Shown: positions 1-8,589, numbered from the stretch's first letter. The stretch: DNA of 64,000 nucleotides from CAYIHX01 sp964363305 (GCA_964363305.1 CAYIHX010000018.1:1-64000), one strand, 5' to 3'. The notes: generated by a model not told the origin, from the letters alone. A program made the numbers and translations.

Positions 1-101
1 CGGGGGGGTGTGGGGGGGGGGGGTGGGGGGGGGCCCCCGCCGGGGGGGGGGCGGGGCGCGCGGGGGTGGGGTACTTCGCTGGGCGGAACCGGGGGGGGGG
101 C
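1..101. repeat. G-rich low-complexity tract at the window edge
   Basis: The first ~100 bases are almost only G, in runs of 7 to 12 broken by single T or C. They encode poly-Gly in frame with the gene below, so they could be true coding sequence. Homopolymers this long at a sequence end are also what low-quality contig ends look like. Confidence 0.6.
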
Positions 102-1179
102 GACGGCCATAGCCGGGTGGGCGGAAGGGGGCAGCGGTGGGTGTACCGGCACCGGTCCGGTCGCCGATGCCGCTAATGATGCGACCGCGGGATTCGCCGC
201 CGGTGGCCAGACGGTTGTTGCGCCCACCTGCGCGCAGACGCGCACTCAAATCAGCGGTGCTTTTGAATCGGGTTTTTCCTCCTCGGTCGGCGGGGGAGGT
301 GGGGGTGGCGGGGGAGCGAACACCAACGCTTCACCTGCGACCGGGGCTGCCGGAGGCGGAGGAGGAGGTCGGATACTGTTTTCGGCTCTGACCGACGTGA
401 CGATTCAGGCCGGAGGTAAGGTGTCGGTGAAGGGCGGCGCTGGTGGCGCCAATAATCTCGGAACGGGTGGCGCTTGCGGCGGCGCCGGTGGTGGCGGTTC
501 TGGCGGACTGCTGTGGGTGCAGACGCCCGCTACGATTGCCGGAACCGGGACCCTCGATCTTCGGGGTGGCGTCGGCGGTGATAGTACGGACGTCGGGTGC
601 ATGGCGATCGCGACTGGCGGAAATGGCTCCCGGGGCGTATTTCGCGCCGACACCACGAGCGGGGCGGAAGCGGGAACGCTCACCGTTTCACCCGCGAGAA
701 CCGCAACGGATGATAGCTCACAAGCGGTGAGCTTGGTGAGCTCTGGGAGTTACGATGTTGTGACTCAAGTTCTTCCGTTGGCGCGGGGTCTCTACTCGGT
801 GAGTGCTGTTACCGCGACCACCGGCTGCGGGGTGAATGGGACGGCCGAGGTGATGCTGGAGGCGAGTAGTGACGGGGTCACCTTCGGTCCGAGCGTCGCG
901 GCGGCCGATGTCGCTACCTTGACCCAAGTTCGGTATCTCCGAGCACGCGCGCGCATTTCGGCGACGGGGGCGAGTCCACCATGCGTGACCGCGCTGTCCG
1001 TCGATTACGCACTTTCAGAAATTTCGCAGTTTGACCTCAACGGCGCTCCGTTCGCTTGTGCCGGTCTTCGCGGCGCGTCCGGCTCGAGCCCCGACTCGAA
1101 AAATCGGGCAGAGCCCTACCTCTTCTTCCTGCTTGCCCTGGTGTGGATGTTCCGCGTAAAGCGGAAAGCCACTGCATGA
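1..1179 (+). CDS. glycine-rich surface protein with C-terminal membrane anchor (5' partial)
   Basis: The frame is open to the left edge, so the start is outside the window. About 390 residues are visible. The first ~215 are Gly-rich loops alternating with short strands ('ILFSALTDVTIQAGGKVSV', 'GTLDLRGGVGG'), the look of a beta-helix or beta-sandwich surface protein. The middle resembles an extracellular beta domain with a few cysteines. The end is a ~15-residue hydrophobic stretch (YLFFLLALVWMF) followed by a basic tail (RVKRKATA), like a C-terminal sorting or membrane-anchor signal. The last codon overlaps the next start (ATGA), so the two genes are probably one operon. Gly count in the first 35 codons is uncertain because of the homopolymer runs. 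No enzymatic motif was seen; a role on the cell surface is inferred. Confidence 0.7.
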   Translation, partial: RGGVGGGGGGGPPPGGGRGARGWGTSLGGTGGGATAIAGWAEGGSGGCTGTGPVADAANDATAGFAAGGQTVVAPTCAQTRTQISGAFESGFSSSVGGGGGGGGGANTNASPATGAAGGGGGGRILFSALTDVTIQAGGKVSVKGGAGGANNLGTGGACGGAGGGGSGGLLWVQTPATIAGTGTLDLRGGVGGDSTDVGCMAIATGGNGSRGVFRADTTSGAEAGTLTVSPARTATDDSSQAVSLVSSGSYDVVTQVLPLARGLYSVSAVTATTGCGVNGTAEVMLEASSDGVTFGPSVAAADVATLTQVRYLRARARISATGASPPCVTALSVDYALSEISQFDLNGAPFACAGLRGASGSSPDSKNRAEPYLFFLLALVWMFRVKRKATA

Positions 1180-2078
1180 TTCAAACGCACTCCATTCAGG
1201 ACGGATTTTTCTCCGGCGCAAAAGCCATGAGGCGGGAGTTCGAGAGGCGTTTCGAAAACCCGCATCGCGGCTCGGCCGATCGCTTCGTCTGGGATTACTG
1301 GAACGTCGAGGGGCAGTACTCGCTGATGCGCACGCCGGCGGCGAGGTTCTTCACCCAGAAGCTGATTCGTTCGTTCTACGAGCGGCTGCTGACTTTTGGT
1401 CGCGAACGCCTGGGCTGCGCTGGGATCTCGCCCCCTTGGCTGAGTTACTACGTCGACGGGTGCTATCAAGATTTTCACGCTGATGTTCCGCACGGCCCAT
1501 GGGCGTACGTCTTTTCGCTCACTCCCTGGCAGGAGCGGCAGTTTCAAGGGGGCGAGACGCTTCTCCTGCGCCCCGAAGTGCTCGACTACTGGCGTACTTT
1601 CACGACTGGGAAGGGAGTGGAGCGAGATGAGATCCTTCAGCGCATCCCCGCCGAGTTCAATCGGTTGACGGTCTTTGATCCGCGCATCCCTCATGGCGTA
1701 GCACGAGTGTCAGGAGTGCGCGATCCGCTGCAAGCCCGCCTCGTCGTTCATGGCTGGTTTACCGAACCTCAGCCCTTCATCGAAGGAGCATTGACCCGCG
1801 CCCAGTTCAAAAGAGGTTTCGCGCAGTTTGATGCGCGTTTACGCGAGCTGACGCGAGAGCTCGACGAAGTGCACGGCACCCTTTGCTTGCGTTTCAAGGT
1901 GCGCGCGGACGGTGGGATGACGCCACCCCAGGTACTGACGGAGAATATTCGCGCGATGAGTGGCGATGCGGAGACGCGAAATCAGCTGCTCGAAGCCGTT
2001 CAAGAAGTGCTGGCGAGCGTGAAATTTCCGCGATCGAAGGGGGTGACGCGGGTCACTCTGCCGTTACTCTTGAGATGA
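1176..2078 (+). CDS. 2OG-Fe(II) dioxygenase-like protein with TonB/AgmX-like C-terminus
   Basis: The start at 1176 is chosen because its ATG overlaps the stop of the gene before it (ATGA). An upstream extension of the frame lies inside that gene. The 300-residue protein has the Fe(II)/2-oxoglutarate set H101-x-D103 (in DFHADVPHG), H173 (IPHGVARV) and R188 (QARLVVHGWF), in the spacing of the double-stranded beta-helix fold. This predicts hydroxylation of a protein or small molecule; the substrate cannot be read. From about residue 235 the sequence changes to a small domain (LCLRFKVRADGGMTPPQVL...VKFPRSKG) that resembles the TonB or AgmX/PglI C-terminal fold, which is inference only. Coupling to a surface-protein gene suggests, but does not show, that its partner is a target. 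Confidence 0.75.
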   Translation: MIQTHSIQDGFFSGAKAMRREFERRFENPHRGSADRFVWDYWNVEGQYSLMRTPAARFFTQKLIRSFYERLLTFGRERLGCAGISPPWLSYYVDGCYQDFHADVPHGPWAYVFSLTPWQERQFQGGETLLLRPEVLDYWRTFTTGKGVERDEILQRIPAEFNRLTVFDPRIPHGVARVSGVRDPLQARLVVHGWFTEPQPFIEGALTRAQFKRGFAQFDARLRELTRELDEVHGTLCLRFKVRADGGMTPPQVLTENIRAMSGDAETRNQLLEAVQEVLASVKFPRSKGVTRVTLPLLLR

Positions 2079-2123
2079 CTTTATGCATCACGCCAAGATG
2101 TGTGTTATCCCGTGCGTAAGTGC

Positions 2124-2200
<77 letters not shown>

Positions 2201-2272
2201 TTACTAACCCTATAGAAATCATTAAAGAAAGCGCCCTGGCTCGATTCCCGTGCCAAAACGGGTTCCTACGCC

Positions 2273-2294
2273 GTCATATTTCGCGTCATATTTC
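2273..2294 (+). repeat. paired GTCATATTT motif, copy 1
   Basis: GTCATATTT occurs twice with a 12-base period (2273-2281 and 2285-2293), 72 bases past the tRNA. A near copy lies at 6324-6345. Flanks are weakly similar too (a TCGATT-CCG stretch about 30 bases upstream in both). It could be a recombinase arm site or an island boundary. Confidence 0.5.
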
Positions 2295-2383
2295 TTCGTT
2301 CCATTCGTTTTCGCAGCGGATCAAAGGCAGTCCAGACCTCATGAGGGCCAGTTAAGCGCCCTTAACACTATGAGAAGGCTGGA

Positions 2384-2761
2384 ATGCGTCAGTGGGATCA
2401 GTTGATTGAGGGACATGCTCGAATTTGTGCGACTCGGGGTCTTTCCCCCGATCTGATTCAGGGACGACGGCGGGAGCTTGAGCGGTGGGGACAGTGGCAG
2501 CGCCAACAGGAACCCTCCGTCCGAATGGAGGCTTTGGGGCAGGCTGAAATTATCGCCTACATCCGAGCTCGGTCGGCCTTTCATTCCAAATCGACAATCG
2601 CCAGCGTGATGAGTCATATGCGGTGCTTCGGTGAGCACCTCGTGATCGAGAGCGTTTGGCAGCAGAATCCGTTACGGTGGCTTCGTAGTCCTCGAATTGT
2701 TCCGGTGCAGCGTTGCGTTCGCCATAAGGAGCGCTACGTGCTCAAGTCGATTTTTCGTTGA
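2384..2761 (+). pseudogene. tyrosine recombinase/integrase, N-terminal relic
   Basis: The 125-residue product resembles the N-terminal SAM-like core-binding domain of phage-type integrases: a helical start (MRQWDQLIEGHARICATRG), RRRELERWGQW, then EIIAYIRARSAFHSKSTIAS and MSHMRCFGEHLVIESVWQQNPLRWL. The frame stops before any catalytic domain. No R-H-x-x-R or C-terminal Tyr motif follows in any plus frame, so recombination activity should be lost. Its place 180 bases after a tRNA is typical of an island that entered at the tRNA gene. Thirty-seven bases of this gene (2464-2500) recur at 8443-8479. Confidence 0.65.
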
Positions 2762-2978
2762 AAAAATTAGATTTGTGACGATTCGTACTGGGAGATGCGA
2801 CCCCGAATCGTCGCGTAGTAATTTTTAAAATCCGAAAAAGAGCTCACCTTTCCCATCTTAGATGGTCGGCCTCCGGTGTGCGCGCGATTTTCTTTTCTGC
2901 CATAAGCACCTCATGGATACCAATCTAACTTTTCAGAATTATTTATGTTTTATATAGATAAACCTTGCCGCCTAAGCG
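2762..2978. other. non-coding gap, nothing recognised
   Basis: This stretch lies between the 3' ends of the integrase relic and a minus-strand membrane-protein gene. It is AT-rich. No RNA gene, hairpin terminator or repeat was recognised. Confidence 0.4.
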
Positions 2979-4937
2979 CTAAATTCGATTCTTCTCCCAG
3001 AGTAGTTTTTCACACGCAGCAGTGTCGCCGCTCTTACAGAGCTGATCCATTACTTGAACAATGTTCGCTCTATGTTGTGGCTCGCCATTGTCCTTCCAGT
3101 AAAATCCGTATTCGTCGCACGCCTCTAGTTCCCCGAACTTACAGGCCGCAAGAGATAGTGCGGCGTGCTGATCGTCCACCATTTTTTCTCCAGATTTTAC
3201 AAGCAGGATGCCATAGCAAGATTTGTAGTCGCCAAATTGGCAGCCCTTTCGCAACAAGCTCAACCGCTCTTCTGCCTGTTTTTTCTCGTCGAGGGTATAG
3301 GCACTGATGCGACAGAACTCACCCTTTCCCTGTTCACAGCGCCGCTTCCATTCGGCGAGGAACTCTCCGGTTATTTTTTTCTGTTCTTCTGGTTGCTTCA
3401 AAAGATATTCGATATCAAATGAGCGGACTTTGGATGGCGTGCCGAGCGCGACGATAAGCTTTTCCCAAGTTTCGGGGCGTTGAACTTGATTTTTGTAATG
3501 GACACCTGTTCTGAGCCAGCCCACTCTGTATAAATATTGAAGAACCTCACCGCCGTGTAGTGGGCCGGTATCGCGTTCGCAGACCAGATTATTTAGCGGT
3601 ATGCCTGTTTTGAGCTCGTTGAGCGGCCAACATCTGGCTAAGGTCACTTTTGGGTCGCGATGAAAAGCGATCCGCCCATATCGTATCTCGGGCGTCGAGC
3701 GATCAAATATGTCGTTGACCACAAAGGCCCATATCACCATTCCAGCTGTAAGAAATATGGGCAGAATAAAGGCCAGCGGGACAGCTGCCGAACTCGCTTT
3801 TTGTTTGTTGGTTCGGGTTAATGCGGTGAGCAGGTCTTTGTCCTTAAAAATCCAGGCAAGAACACAGCCAAAGAAAATAATGTGACAAAGGAAAACGACT
3901 CCGAGGATAGGCCAAACGGTATCCACGTCACCCTCAGGCCGATGAACCGTGATTCCGGCGAAAATGTTGATAAGCGCGAAGAGCATTGATCCGAAAAAGA
4001 AAATGAGAAGTTTCTTTGATCCTTTGGAATATGATCGCGATTTATCAAGTACGATCTGATCCAGACCAATACGTGGGGTGGCGAGCATGCCCTTTCGTTG
4101 CCTGAAGGCGAGACCTATTCCGCTGAACAGAACAATTGTTATGAAGAAATAGAGATGTATTCCGAACTCTGAGTGCCATTTCTCCAGGACCAGCTGGATC
4201 AGTTCGGGGGATCGTCGAAATTCAGCGGGGATGAGAGCGACTCCGAGACCGAGTATCTGAAAAAGAAGCACGCATCCAAGCGTCACAACAAACAGTGTGG
4301 CTTCGGCTAAAATACTGATTTCACTGCCCTCACCACCCTTAAAGAAGCAACCCAACGTGAAGAAGCCAATCAAAAAAAACGACAAGGGTCCTCCTGTGAA
4401 CCTATTTATGCCAGGGACAAAATACGTAATCAGATTGGCAATAGCGGTAAGACCCATTCCAGTTACGAGAGCGGTTAAAAATCGCAAGCTTGGTGGTCTT
4501 CGATTTTTTAATACGGCTCTCTTTACTTCATCCACTTGACTGTCAAGTAGGGGATAACCGTTGAAAAGCTCCAATTGACCTTCGGGGCTGGCCGGTACTG
4601 TTGTCGTAATGCGTTCGAGAAGCGAGTTGCAGACCAACTGGTAGGCGTCTTCGCCGCCAAGCAATGGGCGCCGCAGCGCGATGACGAGACAGCCCGTATT
4701 TGAATCAAGCCTGGAGTTCTCCATTCCCTTTGGCTTCGGCTTAAGAAGGCGATCCTTAAGGGGCCGCCTTTCCGACTCTGGAAGATGAAGAAGATTTATG
4801 ACAACGGAATATTGATTATTTCTAATCTCCGACTGATTGAAGGCAACGACCACTCCCTGAACGCGCCCAAATATAGAATGCTCAGTTGCAGAAAATCCTG
4901 GTTCAGACGCGAGTTTTGCTAGTACGGGATGTAGCAC
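2979..4937 (-). CDS. polytopic membrane protein with C-terminal Cys-rich Sel1-like repeats
   Basis: The 652-residue product has a soluble N-terminus (~1-160), then about seven hydrophobic segments between residues ~165 and 410 (for example FLTALVTGMGLTAIANLITYF and LLIFFFGSMLFALINIFAGI), then a soluble C-terminus. The last ~120 residues hold Sel1/Hcp-type helical repeats with paired cysteines: LLRKGCQFGDYKSCYG, LAACKFGELEACDEYG and QLCKSGDTAACEKLL. Such Cys-paired repeats normally sit in oxidising compartments, which suggests a periplasmic C-terminus; this is inference. Codon use is more AT-rich than the catabolic genes further right, consistent with acquired DNA next to an integrase relic. 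No enzymatic motif was recognised, and the function is unknown. Confidence 0.75.
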   Translation of the reverse strand: MLHPVLAKLASEPGFSATEHSIFGRVQGVVVAFNQSEIRNNQYSVVINLLHLPESERRPLKDRLLKPKPKGMENSRLDSNTGCLVIALRRPLLGGEDAYQLVCNSLLERITTTVPASPEGQLELFNGYPLLDSQVDEVKRAVLKNRRPPSLRFLTALVTGMGLTAIANLITYFVPGINRFTGGPLSFFLIGFFTLGCFFKGGEGSEISILAEATLFVVTLGCVLLFQILGLGVALIPAEFRRSPELIQLVLEKWHSEFGIHLYFFITIVLFSGIGLAFRQRKGMLATPRIGLDQIVLDKSRSYSKGSKKLLIFFFGSMLFALINIFAGITVHRPEGDVDTVWPILGVVFLCHIIFFGCVLAWIFKDKDLLTALTRTNKQKASSAAVPLAFILPIFLTAGMVIWAFVVNDIFDRSTPEIRYGRIAFHRDPKVTLARCWPLNELKTGIPLNNLVCERDTGPLHGGEVLQYLYRVGWLRTGVHYKNQVQRPETWEKLIVALGTPSKVRSFDIEYLLKQPEEQKKITGEFLAEWKRRCEQGKGEFCRISAYTLDEKKQAEERLSLLRKGCQFGDYKSCYGILLVKSGEKMVDDQHAALSLAACKFGELEACDEYGFYWKDNGEPQHRANIVQVMDQLCKSGDTAACEKLLWEKNRI

Positions 4938-5010
4938 GAGACTTTCCTTTTCGGAACGATACTATTCATCGTCAAGAGTATGTCACAAACTGCTCCCTTT
5001 GATGCTGGGG

Positions 5011-5631
5011 TTAAAGCTGAAGTCCTCCACCTAAGGCACCTTCGGCTAGAGTTGCTTGTTCTCCGAGGAAAATCTTGTGAATGGACGGGCCACCTTCAAA
5101 AAATAAGAATATTTTTTCTGATGGATAAAACCGAAAACCAATTTTTCCTGAAAAAATATAATCAAAATCCGCACCGCCGATATCCATATGCGAGGGAAAC
5201 AAAAATACCTTCATTCCAAGGTAAGGTTCAAATTGATCCCATCGGCGCCCTAAAGTGAGAGAGGGGGCTACTGTGAATGCGCCTTCGCTACTGGTGTCAT
5301 TGCTCGAAAAAATGACCTTGAGAAGCCGTAAAGTACGCCCCGTTTGTAGGCCTAGTGCCAGAGCAAAGCCATGATCGTCAGTATGAAGAAGACCTGCCCT
5401 TAGGCCTATGAGATAAGAGTAGACTTCATAATGCGCTCCAACCTCGAGCCAATCGGTAATGCCGAAGTCCCCTTTCCCTACGAATAAAAATTCACCTAAA
5501 TGGTTTGCCGTCAGACCGCCGCTCGCTTCAAATTGGCCAGATTTCAGGGTGTCTGCAGGACGGACAACGGAAAATGTACCGCAGCCTGACAAGAAAACCG
5601 CAACGGCAATGACGCCCATTCGAAAAATCAC
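5011..5631 (-). CDS. outer-membrane lipoprotein, beta-barrel-like
   Basis: An ATG lies six codons upstream (5649), but AAGGAG is found six bases before an in-frame GTG at 5631, so the GTG is preferred. The product is then 206 residues. It starts with a short signal peptide ending in a lipobox (VFLSGC, lipid-modified Cys expected). The rest is alternating strands with aromatic girdles (GVGAHYEVYSYLIGLRAGLL-like pattern, GKIGFRFYPSEKIFLFFEGG) and ends in ...GALGGGLQL, as small outer-membrane barrels do. It is transcribed in the same direction as the membrane-protein gene downstream, 73 bases away. The function is unknown. Confidence 0.7.
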   Translation of the reverse strand: MIFRMGVIAVAVFLSGCGTFSVVRPADTLKSGQFEASGGLTANHLGEFLFVGKGDFGITDWLEVGAHYEVYSYLIGLRAGLLHTDDHGFALALGLQTGRTLRLLKVIFSSNDTSSEGAFTVAPSLTLGRRWDQFEPYLGMKVFLFPSHMDIGGADFDYIFSGKIGFRFYPSEKIFLFFEGGPSIHKIFLGEQATLAEGALGGGLQL

Positions 5632-5872
5632 TTCTATCTCCTTGCGCATGAGAGCTGTTCGACTATTTGTCGAGTTTAATTAGCACACCATCTAAAATTT
5701 TCCCACACATGCACTAGACTCCAGTTGATCGTCAGGTTGAACCGCCGCCCTGACGACTCTGACAGCAGCATTTATAACCAATATTATATTCCCGGCCTCC
5801 AAACCTCTCGGTGAGTTATTTTTGGAGAGAAACCAGAGCGGTTCGTCCGCTAGACTGGGCATCACTACCCAG

Positions 5873-6233
5873 ATGAACACCTTGGACCTGGTCACAGAAC
5901 CCCATCTCCTCCTCGTCGACAGCGACCTACTCGACTTTCGATACGGCACAGGCGCTCAAGATCTTCGATTCCGTTGGCACGACGGGCTGGATTGCCATCA
6001 GTAATCTCAGAGGCCAGAGCGGACTCGAGTTTCTTGAGGCCCTCGCTCAGAGGACCCCCCTCCCGGTCGGGATGATCATCGCATCTGGGAACCCGGATCA
6101 GCCCGGAATGATCGGAAAAATTCAAAAAAAGTTCGGACGCCTCGGCGTTCCCGTCATCGCGCATGCCAAACCGTTTCAGCTAAGTGACCTTCTCCTGGCA
6201 ATTGCTGAAATCTGGGCGGCCTCCGTTCGCCCG
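5873..6233 (+). pseudogene. CheY-like receiver domain, frameshifted and internally deleted
   Basis: The gene starts at ATG 5873 with MNTLDLVTEPHLLLVDSD, the beta-1 strand and acidic pair of a receiver domain. That frame soon stops (6004). From about 5925 the homology continues one frame over: YSTFDTAQALKIFDS, GWIAISNLRGQSGLEFLEAL, PVGMIIASGN and PVIAHAKPF, the last carrying the conserved Lys. About 20 residues of the alpha-1/beta-2 region are missing at the junction. The phospho-acceptor Asp position reads Asn (ISNLRG). So the domain is broken twice and would not be phosphorylated on that site even if it were translated. It is probably a relic of a longer signalling gene. Confidence 0.6.
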
Positions 6234-6323
6234 CCGGGTGGCGCTCCACTCCGTCCGGTGCGTCATCATATCGGGGAGCCAGGGCTTTTGTTCGATTGCC
6301 GGGGTTTTCCGCTCTCCGAAGGC

Positions 6324-6345
6324 ATCATATTTGGCGTCATATTTC
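6324..6345 (+). repeat. paired (A/G)TCATATTT motif, copy 2
   Basis: ATCATATTT (6324) and GTCATATTT (6336) repeat with the same 12-base period as the copy at 2273. The two copies bracket the integrase relic, the membrane protein, the lipoprotein and the broken receiver, so they may mark the ends of a ~4.1-kb element. Confidence 0.5.
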
Positions 6346-6476
6346 CTCAGAAGGGGTGCTTTGCCTTGCTCGCCGCGACAGGTCAGACCGTCCTGGGAAT
6401 CCATAAGGATTCCTAACAATGCGTAGGAGGTCTGAAATGAACGAATGGAACAAATGGGTGGACGAATTCCTCCGGC

Positions 6477-7472
6477 GTGCGGGTGGCGGGCTTCGTTTAT
6501 TCCGCCTATGGCATCCTGCTCGCCACCAAAGACGGACTCGGCAACGACGCGACCGCGAACCCGCCGGTTCGCTTCGCGCATCTGTTTACTGGACGCGAAT
6601 TCGACATCGAGACCGGGCTCTACTACTTCCGGGCGCGCTACCTGGACCCGCTCATCGGCCGGTTCTTGCAAGTCGACCCGAAAGAGGGGAGCGCCGCGAG
6701 CCCGTCCACCATTATTCAGCGATACGCCTACGGAGGAAACAACCCGGTCTCCGCCATCGATCCGGATGGGCAGTTCTTCTTCTTGATCGGCGCTCTTTTT
6801 GCGGGAGCGGCCGTCGCGACGGTCTTCACCGTGGGCAAGGCGATCGTGACCGGTAAATGGGACTGGTCGTTCTTCGCGAAGGTGATGTCGGCGGCGATTG
6901 CGATCCCCATGGGGGCCGCCGTGGGGGTATGCTTGGCGATGACGATCGGGCCTGTCCTGGGAGCCGGGGCGCTTGCATCCGGCATTGCAATCGCCATAGG
7001 TTCGCTCGTGGGCGGACTCACAGCGGGACTACTCAATATGGCAGGTTACGCCATTGCCGGGTTCAGCTCACCCAGAGATCTTGCGGAAGCCTTCATGATC
7101 GGGTTTGCTGGAGGAGCCGCCCTGACGGGTATTGTGTCTTCCGTGATTGGGGTTACGGGTGGGGCAGCCGTTACGTCAGGTAATTTGATGATGGCATGCA
7201 TTCAGATCAATCCTGTCGCTGTCGCATTTGGGCTCACGGCATTTGCCCTAGCAGCGCTTTATTACTACACTGTACTAAAGCCAGAAATGGAAGCAGGGGA
7301 GAAGGCCCTGGAGGGTATTTCTGATCCGACTTCCAATAATACCCCTGCCACAGGATGTGGCGGGTCGCCAACAAACATCGCGAAAACAATATTGCGCCCA
7401 GGAGATAGTTATTTCAGAAGACGGTACAACAGGACCATCCTTCCTGCCTCCGATTGGTTCTCCATCGGCTAA
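6477..7472 (+). CDS. orphan RHS-core C-terminus with hydrophobic toxin-like tail
   Basis: The product begins inside the RHS-associated core: FVYSAYGILLATKDGLGND, FTGREFDIETGLYYFRARYLD, GRFLQVDP and YGGNNPVSAIDPDGQ, the last marking the usual cut between core and variable tail. The RHS/YD repeat body is missing. The tail (~100-331) is rich in Gly and Ala, with several hydrophobic segments between about residues 100 and 265 and a basic end (FRRRYNRTILPASDWFSIG); no known nuclease or deaminase motif was seen. The frame begins with GTG at 6477. A perfect AGGAGG lies before ATG 6437 in another frame (MNEWNKWVDEFLRR...), so a frameshift may separate a start from this body. RHS tails are usually polymorphic toxins. 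A membrane-acting tail is inferred from hydrophobicity. Confidence 0.7.
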   Translation: MRVAGFVYSAYGILLATKDGLGNDATANPPVRFAHLFTGREFDIETGLYYFRARYLDPLIGRFLQVDPKEGSAASPSTIIQRYAYGGNNPVSAIDPDGQFFFLIGALFAGAAVATVFTVGKAIVTGKWDWSFFAKVMSAAIAIPMGAAVGVCLAMTIGPVLGAGALASGIAIAIGSLVGGLTAGLLNMAGYAIAGFSSPRDLAEAFMIGFAGGAALTGIVSSVIGVTGGAAVTSGNLMMACIQINPVAVAFGLTAFALAALYYYTVLKPEMEAGEKALEGISDPTSNNTPATGCGGSPTNIAKTILRPGDSYFRRRYNRTILPASDWFSIG

Positions 7473-7475
7473 TAA

Positions 7476-7973
7476 ATGAAGACATCAAAAAGAAAAATAA
7501 ATGAAATCGACAGTCCGTCGAACGTAAAATCACTCCTAGAGGCCTTCGTCTATGTATGGCCTTGGGTTGAAAATTATACGCTCTTGGATGCACTTCAAAA
7601 AAAGTCCATCCCATTCTCTGAAAGGGGATCAAACCTCGACCCATCAATTCGGAAAAACAAGTCTGGAAATGGGCCACACTATTCTGAAGCGTTTAAATTC
7701 ATCGCCCTCGGTAGTGCGCTTCCAATATTCGTGTTGGCGAAGGAAATCATAGATGTATTACCTTCCTTCGGAAAATTTTCAGTTGTTCTAGAAATGATTC
7801 CCGCCTCCGTTCGGCACCTGGGTCCTTTGATCATCACAATGATCCTTGCTCGGGTGCGGGCTCATTTTGTTGATCGCACGTTTTGGAGGAAGTTCAGAAC
7901 ATTAGAGTTCACGATCTGTCTGCTCGAGGAGTTCGGGCTCGCCATCTATCTTCTATACCTGCGATTACTCTAA
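7476..7973 (+). CDS. small membrane protein, candidate immunity protein for the RHS tail
   Basis: It starts three bases after the RHS stop with no clear ribosome site, so translation is probably coupled. The 165 residues begin basic (MKTSKRKINEIDS) and contain hydrophobic segments around residues 72-90 (KFIALGSALPIFVLAKEIID), 110-125 and the C-terminus (LAIYLLYLRLL). Base composition is more AT-rich than the RHS gene. The place directly behind an RHS C-terminal tail is where cognate immunity genes sit, and a membrane immunity protein would fit a membrane-acting toxin. This pairing is inference; no family was recognised. Confidence 0.55.
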   Translation: MKTSKRKINEIDSPSNVKSLLEAFVYVWPWVENYTLLDALQKKSIPFSERGSNLDPSIRKNKSGNGPHYSEAFKFIALGSALPIFVLAKEIIDVLPSFGKFSVVLEMIPASVRHLGPLIITMILARVRAHFVDRTFWRKFRTLEFTICLLEEFGLAIYLLYLRLL

Positions 7974-8023
7974 ATTCGGGTGCACCCCAATGAAGAGAGC
8001 AGACCTGGGAGCCGCATAAATTC

Positions 8024-8476
8024 ATGAAAAACAGAAAATATTCAGTATTAAGGATTTTTATTTTCAACTTAATTGCGCTCGTGGTCGTAACACTGGTGGC
8101 CTTAAGGTTTAAAGCCTGTATCGCGTCCCACCTATGGAAACCAACCTATGTGGCGAGTCCTAAGCTATAAGGAGCGGACGATGCTGCATGGCTACGAAGG
8201 GGACGATGGCCGCGTGAAAAAAGGACAAAAAAAGTTTTATCTAGCGCAAAAGTGCGAGGAGACAGAATCTCGATGGACTCACATAAAGGTGATCCGATCT
8301 TTACGGATTTAATTGTAACGGACCGAAACAGTTCTCTATTTCCAAAATACACTGACCATCACATTCGATATCTTATCTTACTTGTTCCGGTCCTGATTAC
8401 CTTTCTGTTCGTTGCGGTCGTCCGCAAGATACTTCGAAAACAACGACGGCGGGAGCTTGAGCGGCGGGGACAGTAG
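8024..8476 (+). pseudogene. broken small membrane-protein gene
   Basis: ATG 8024 opens a 48-codon frame with a transmembrane segment (IFIFNLIALVVVTLVAL) that ends in TAA at 8168. After the stop the same frame is open again to 8476. From about 8252 it encodes a soluble stretch (MDSHKGDPIFTDLIVTDRN) and a second membrane segment (YLILLVPVLITFLFVAVV). Between them another frame looks more protein-like (MWRVLSYKERTMLHGYEG, GRVKKGQKKFYLAQK), so two compensating shifts plus a stop are likely. The last ~12 codons (RRRELERRGQ) derive from the integrase-like repeat. The first frame alone could still make a small membrane peptide. Confidence 0.45.
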
Positions 8477-8479
8477 CAG
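8443..8479 (+). repeat. 37-bp copy of integrase-gene sequence
   Basis: Bases 8443-8479 match 2464-2500 inside the integrase relic at 35 of 37 positions and keep the same reading frame (RRRELER-GQ). It forms the 3' end of the broken membrane-protein gene. It marks a second integrase remnant or a recombination joint. Confidence 0.75.
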
Positions 8480-8589
8480 ACGCGCGGACTAGAATGTCGC
8501 CATAGCGGCCATCGCTGCGCAACCGTTAGAACCCCTTCCGCAGGGCCATCATTCCGTGGTATTCTAAAAACTACCGGGAGCAGTCACCG

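Noticed and set aside
2945..3307. Plus-strand frame near the 3' end of the Sel1-repeat gene
   Set aside because: Overlaps the C-terminal Sel1 repeats of the minus-strand gene; no start signal.
2273..6345. GTCATATTT motif considered as a CRISPR array
   Set aside because: Only two sites of two short units each, no spacers of regular size and no cas genes.
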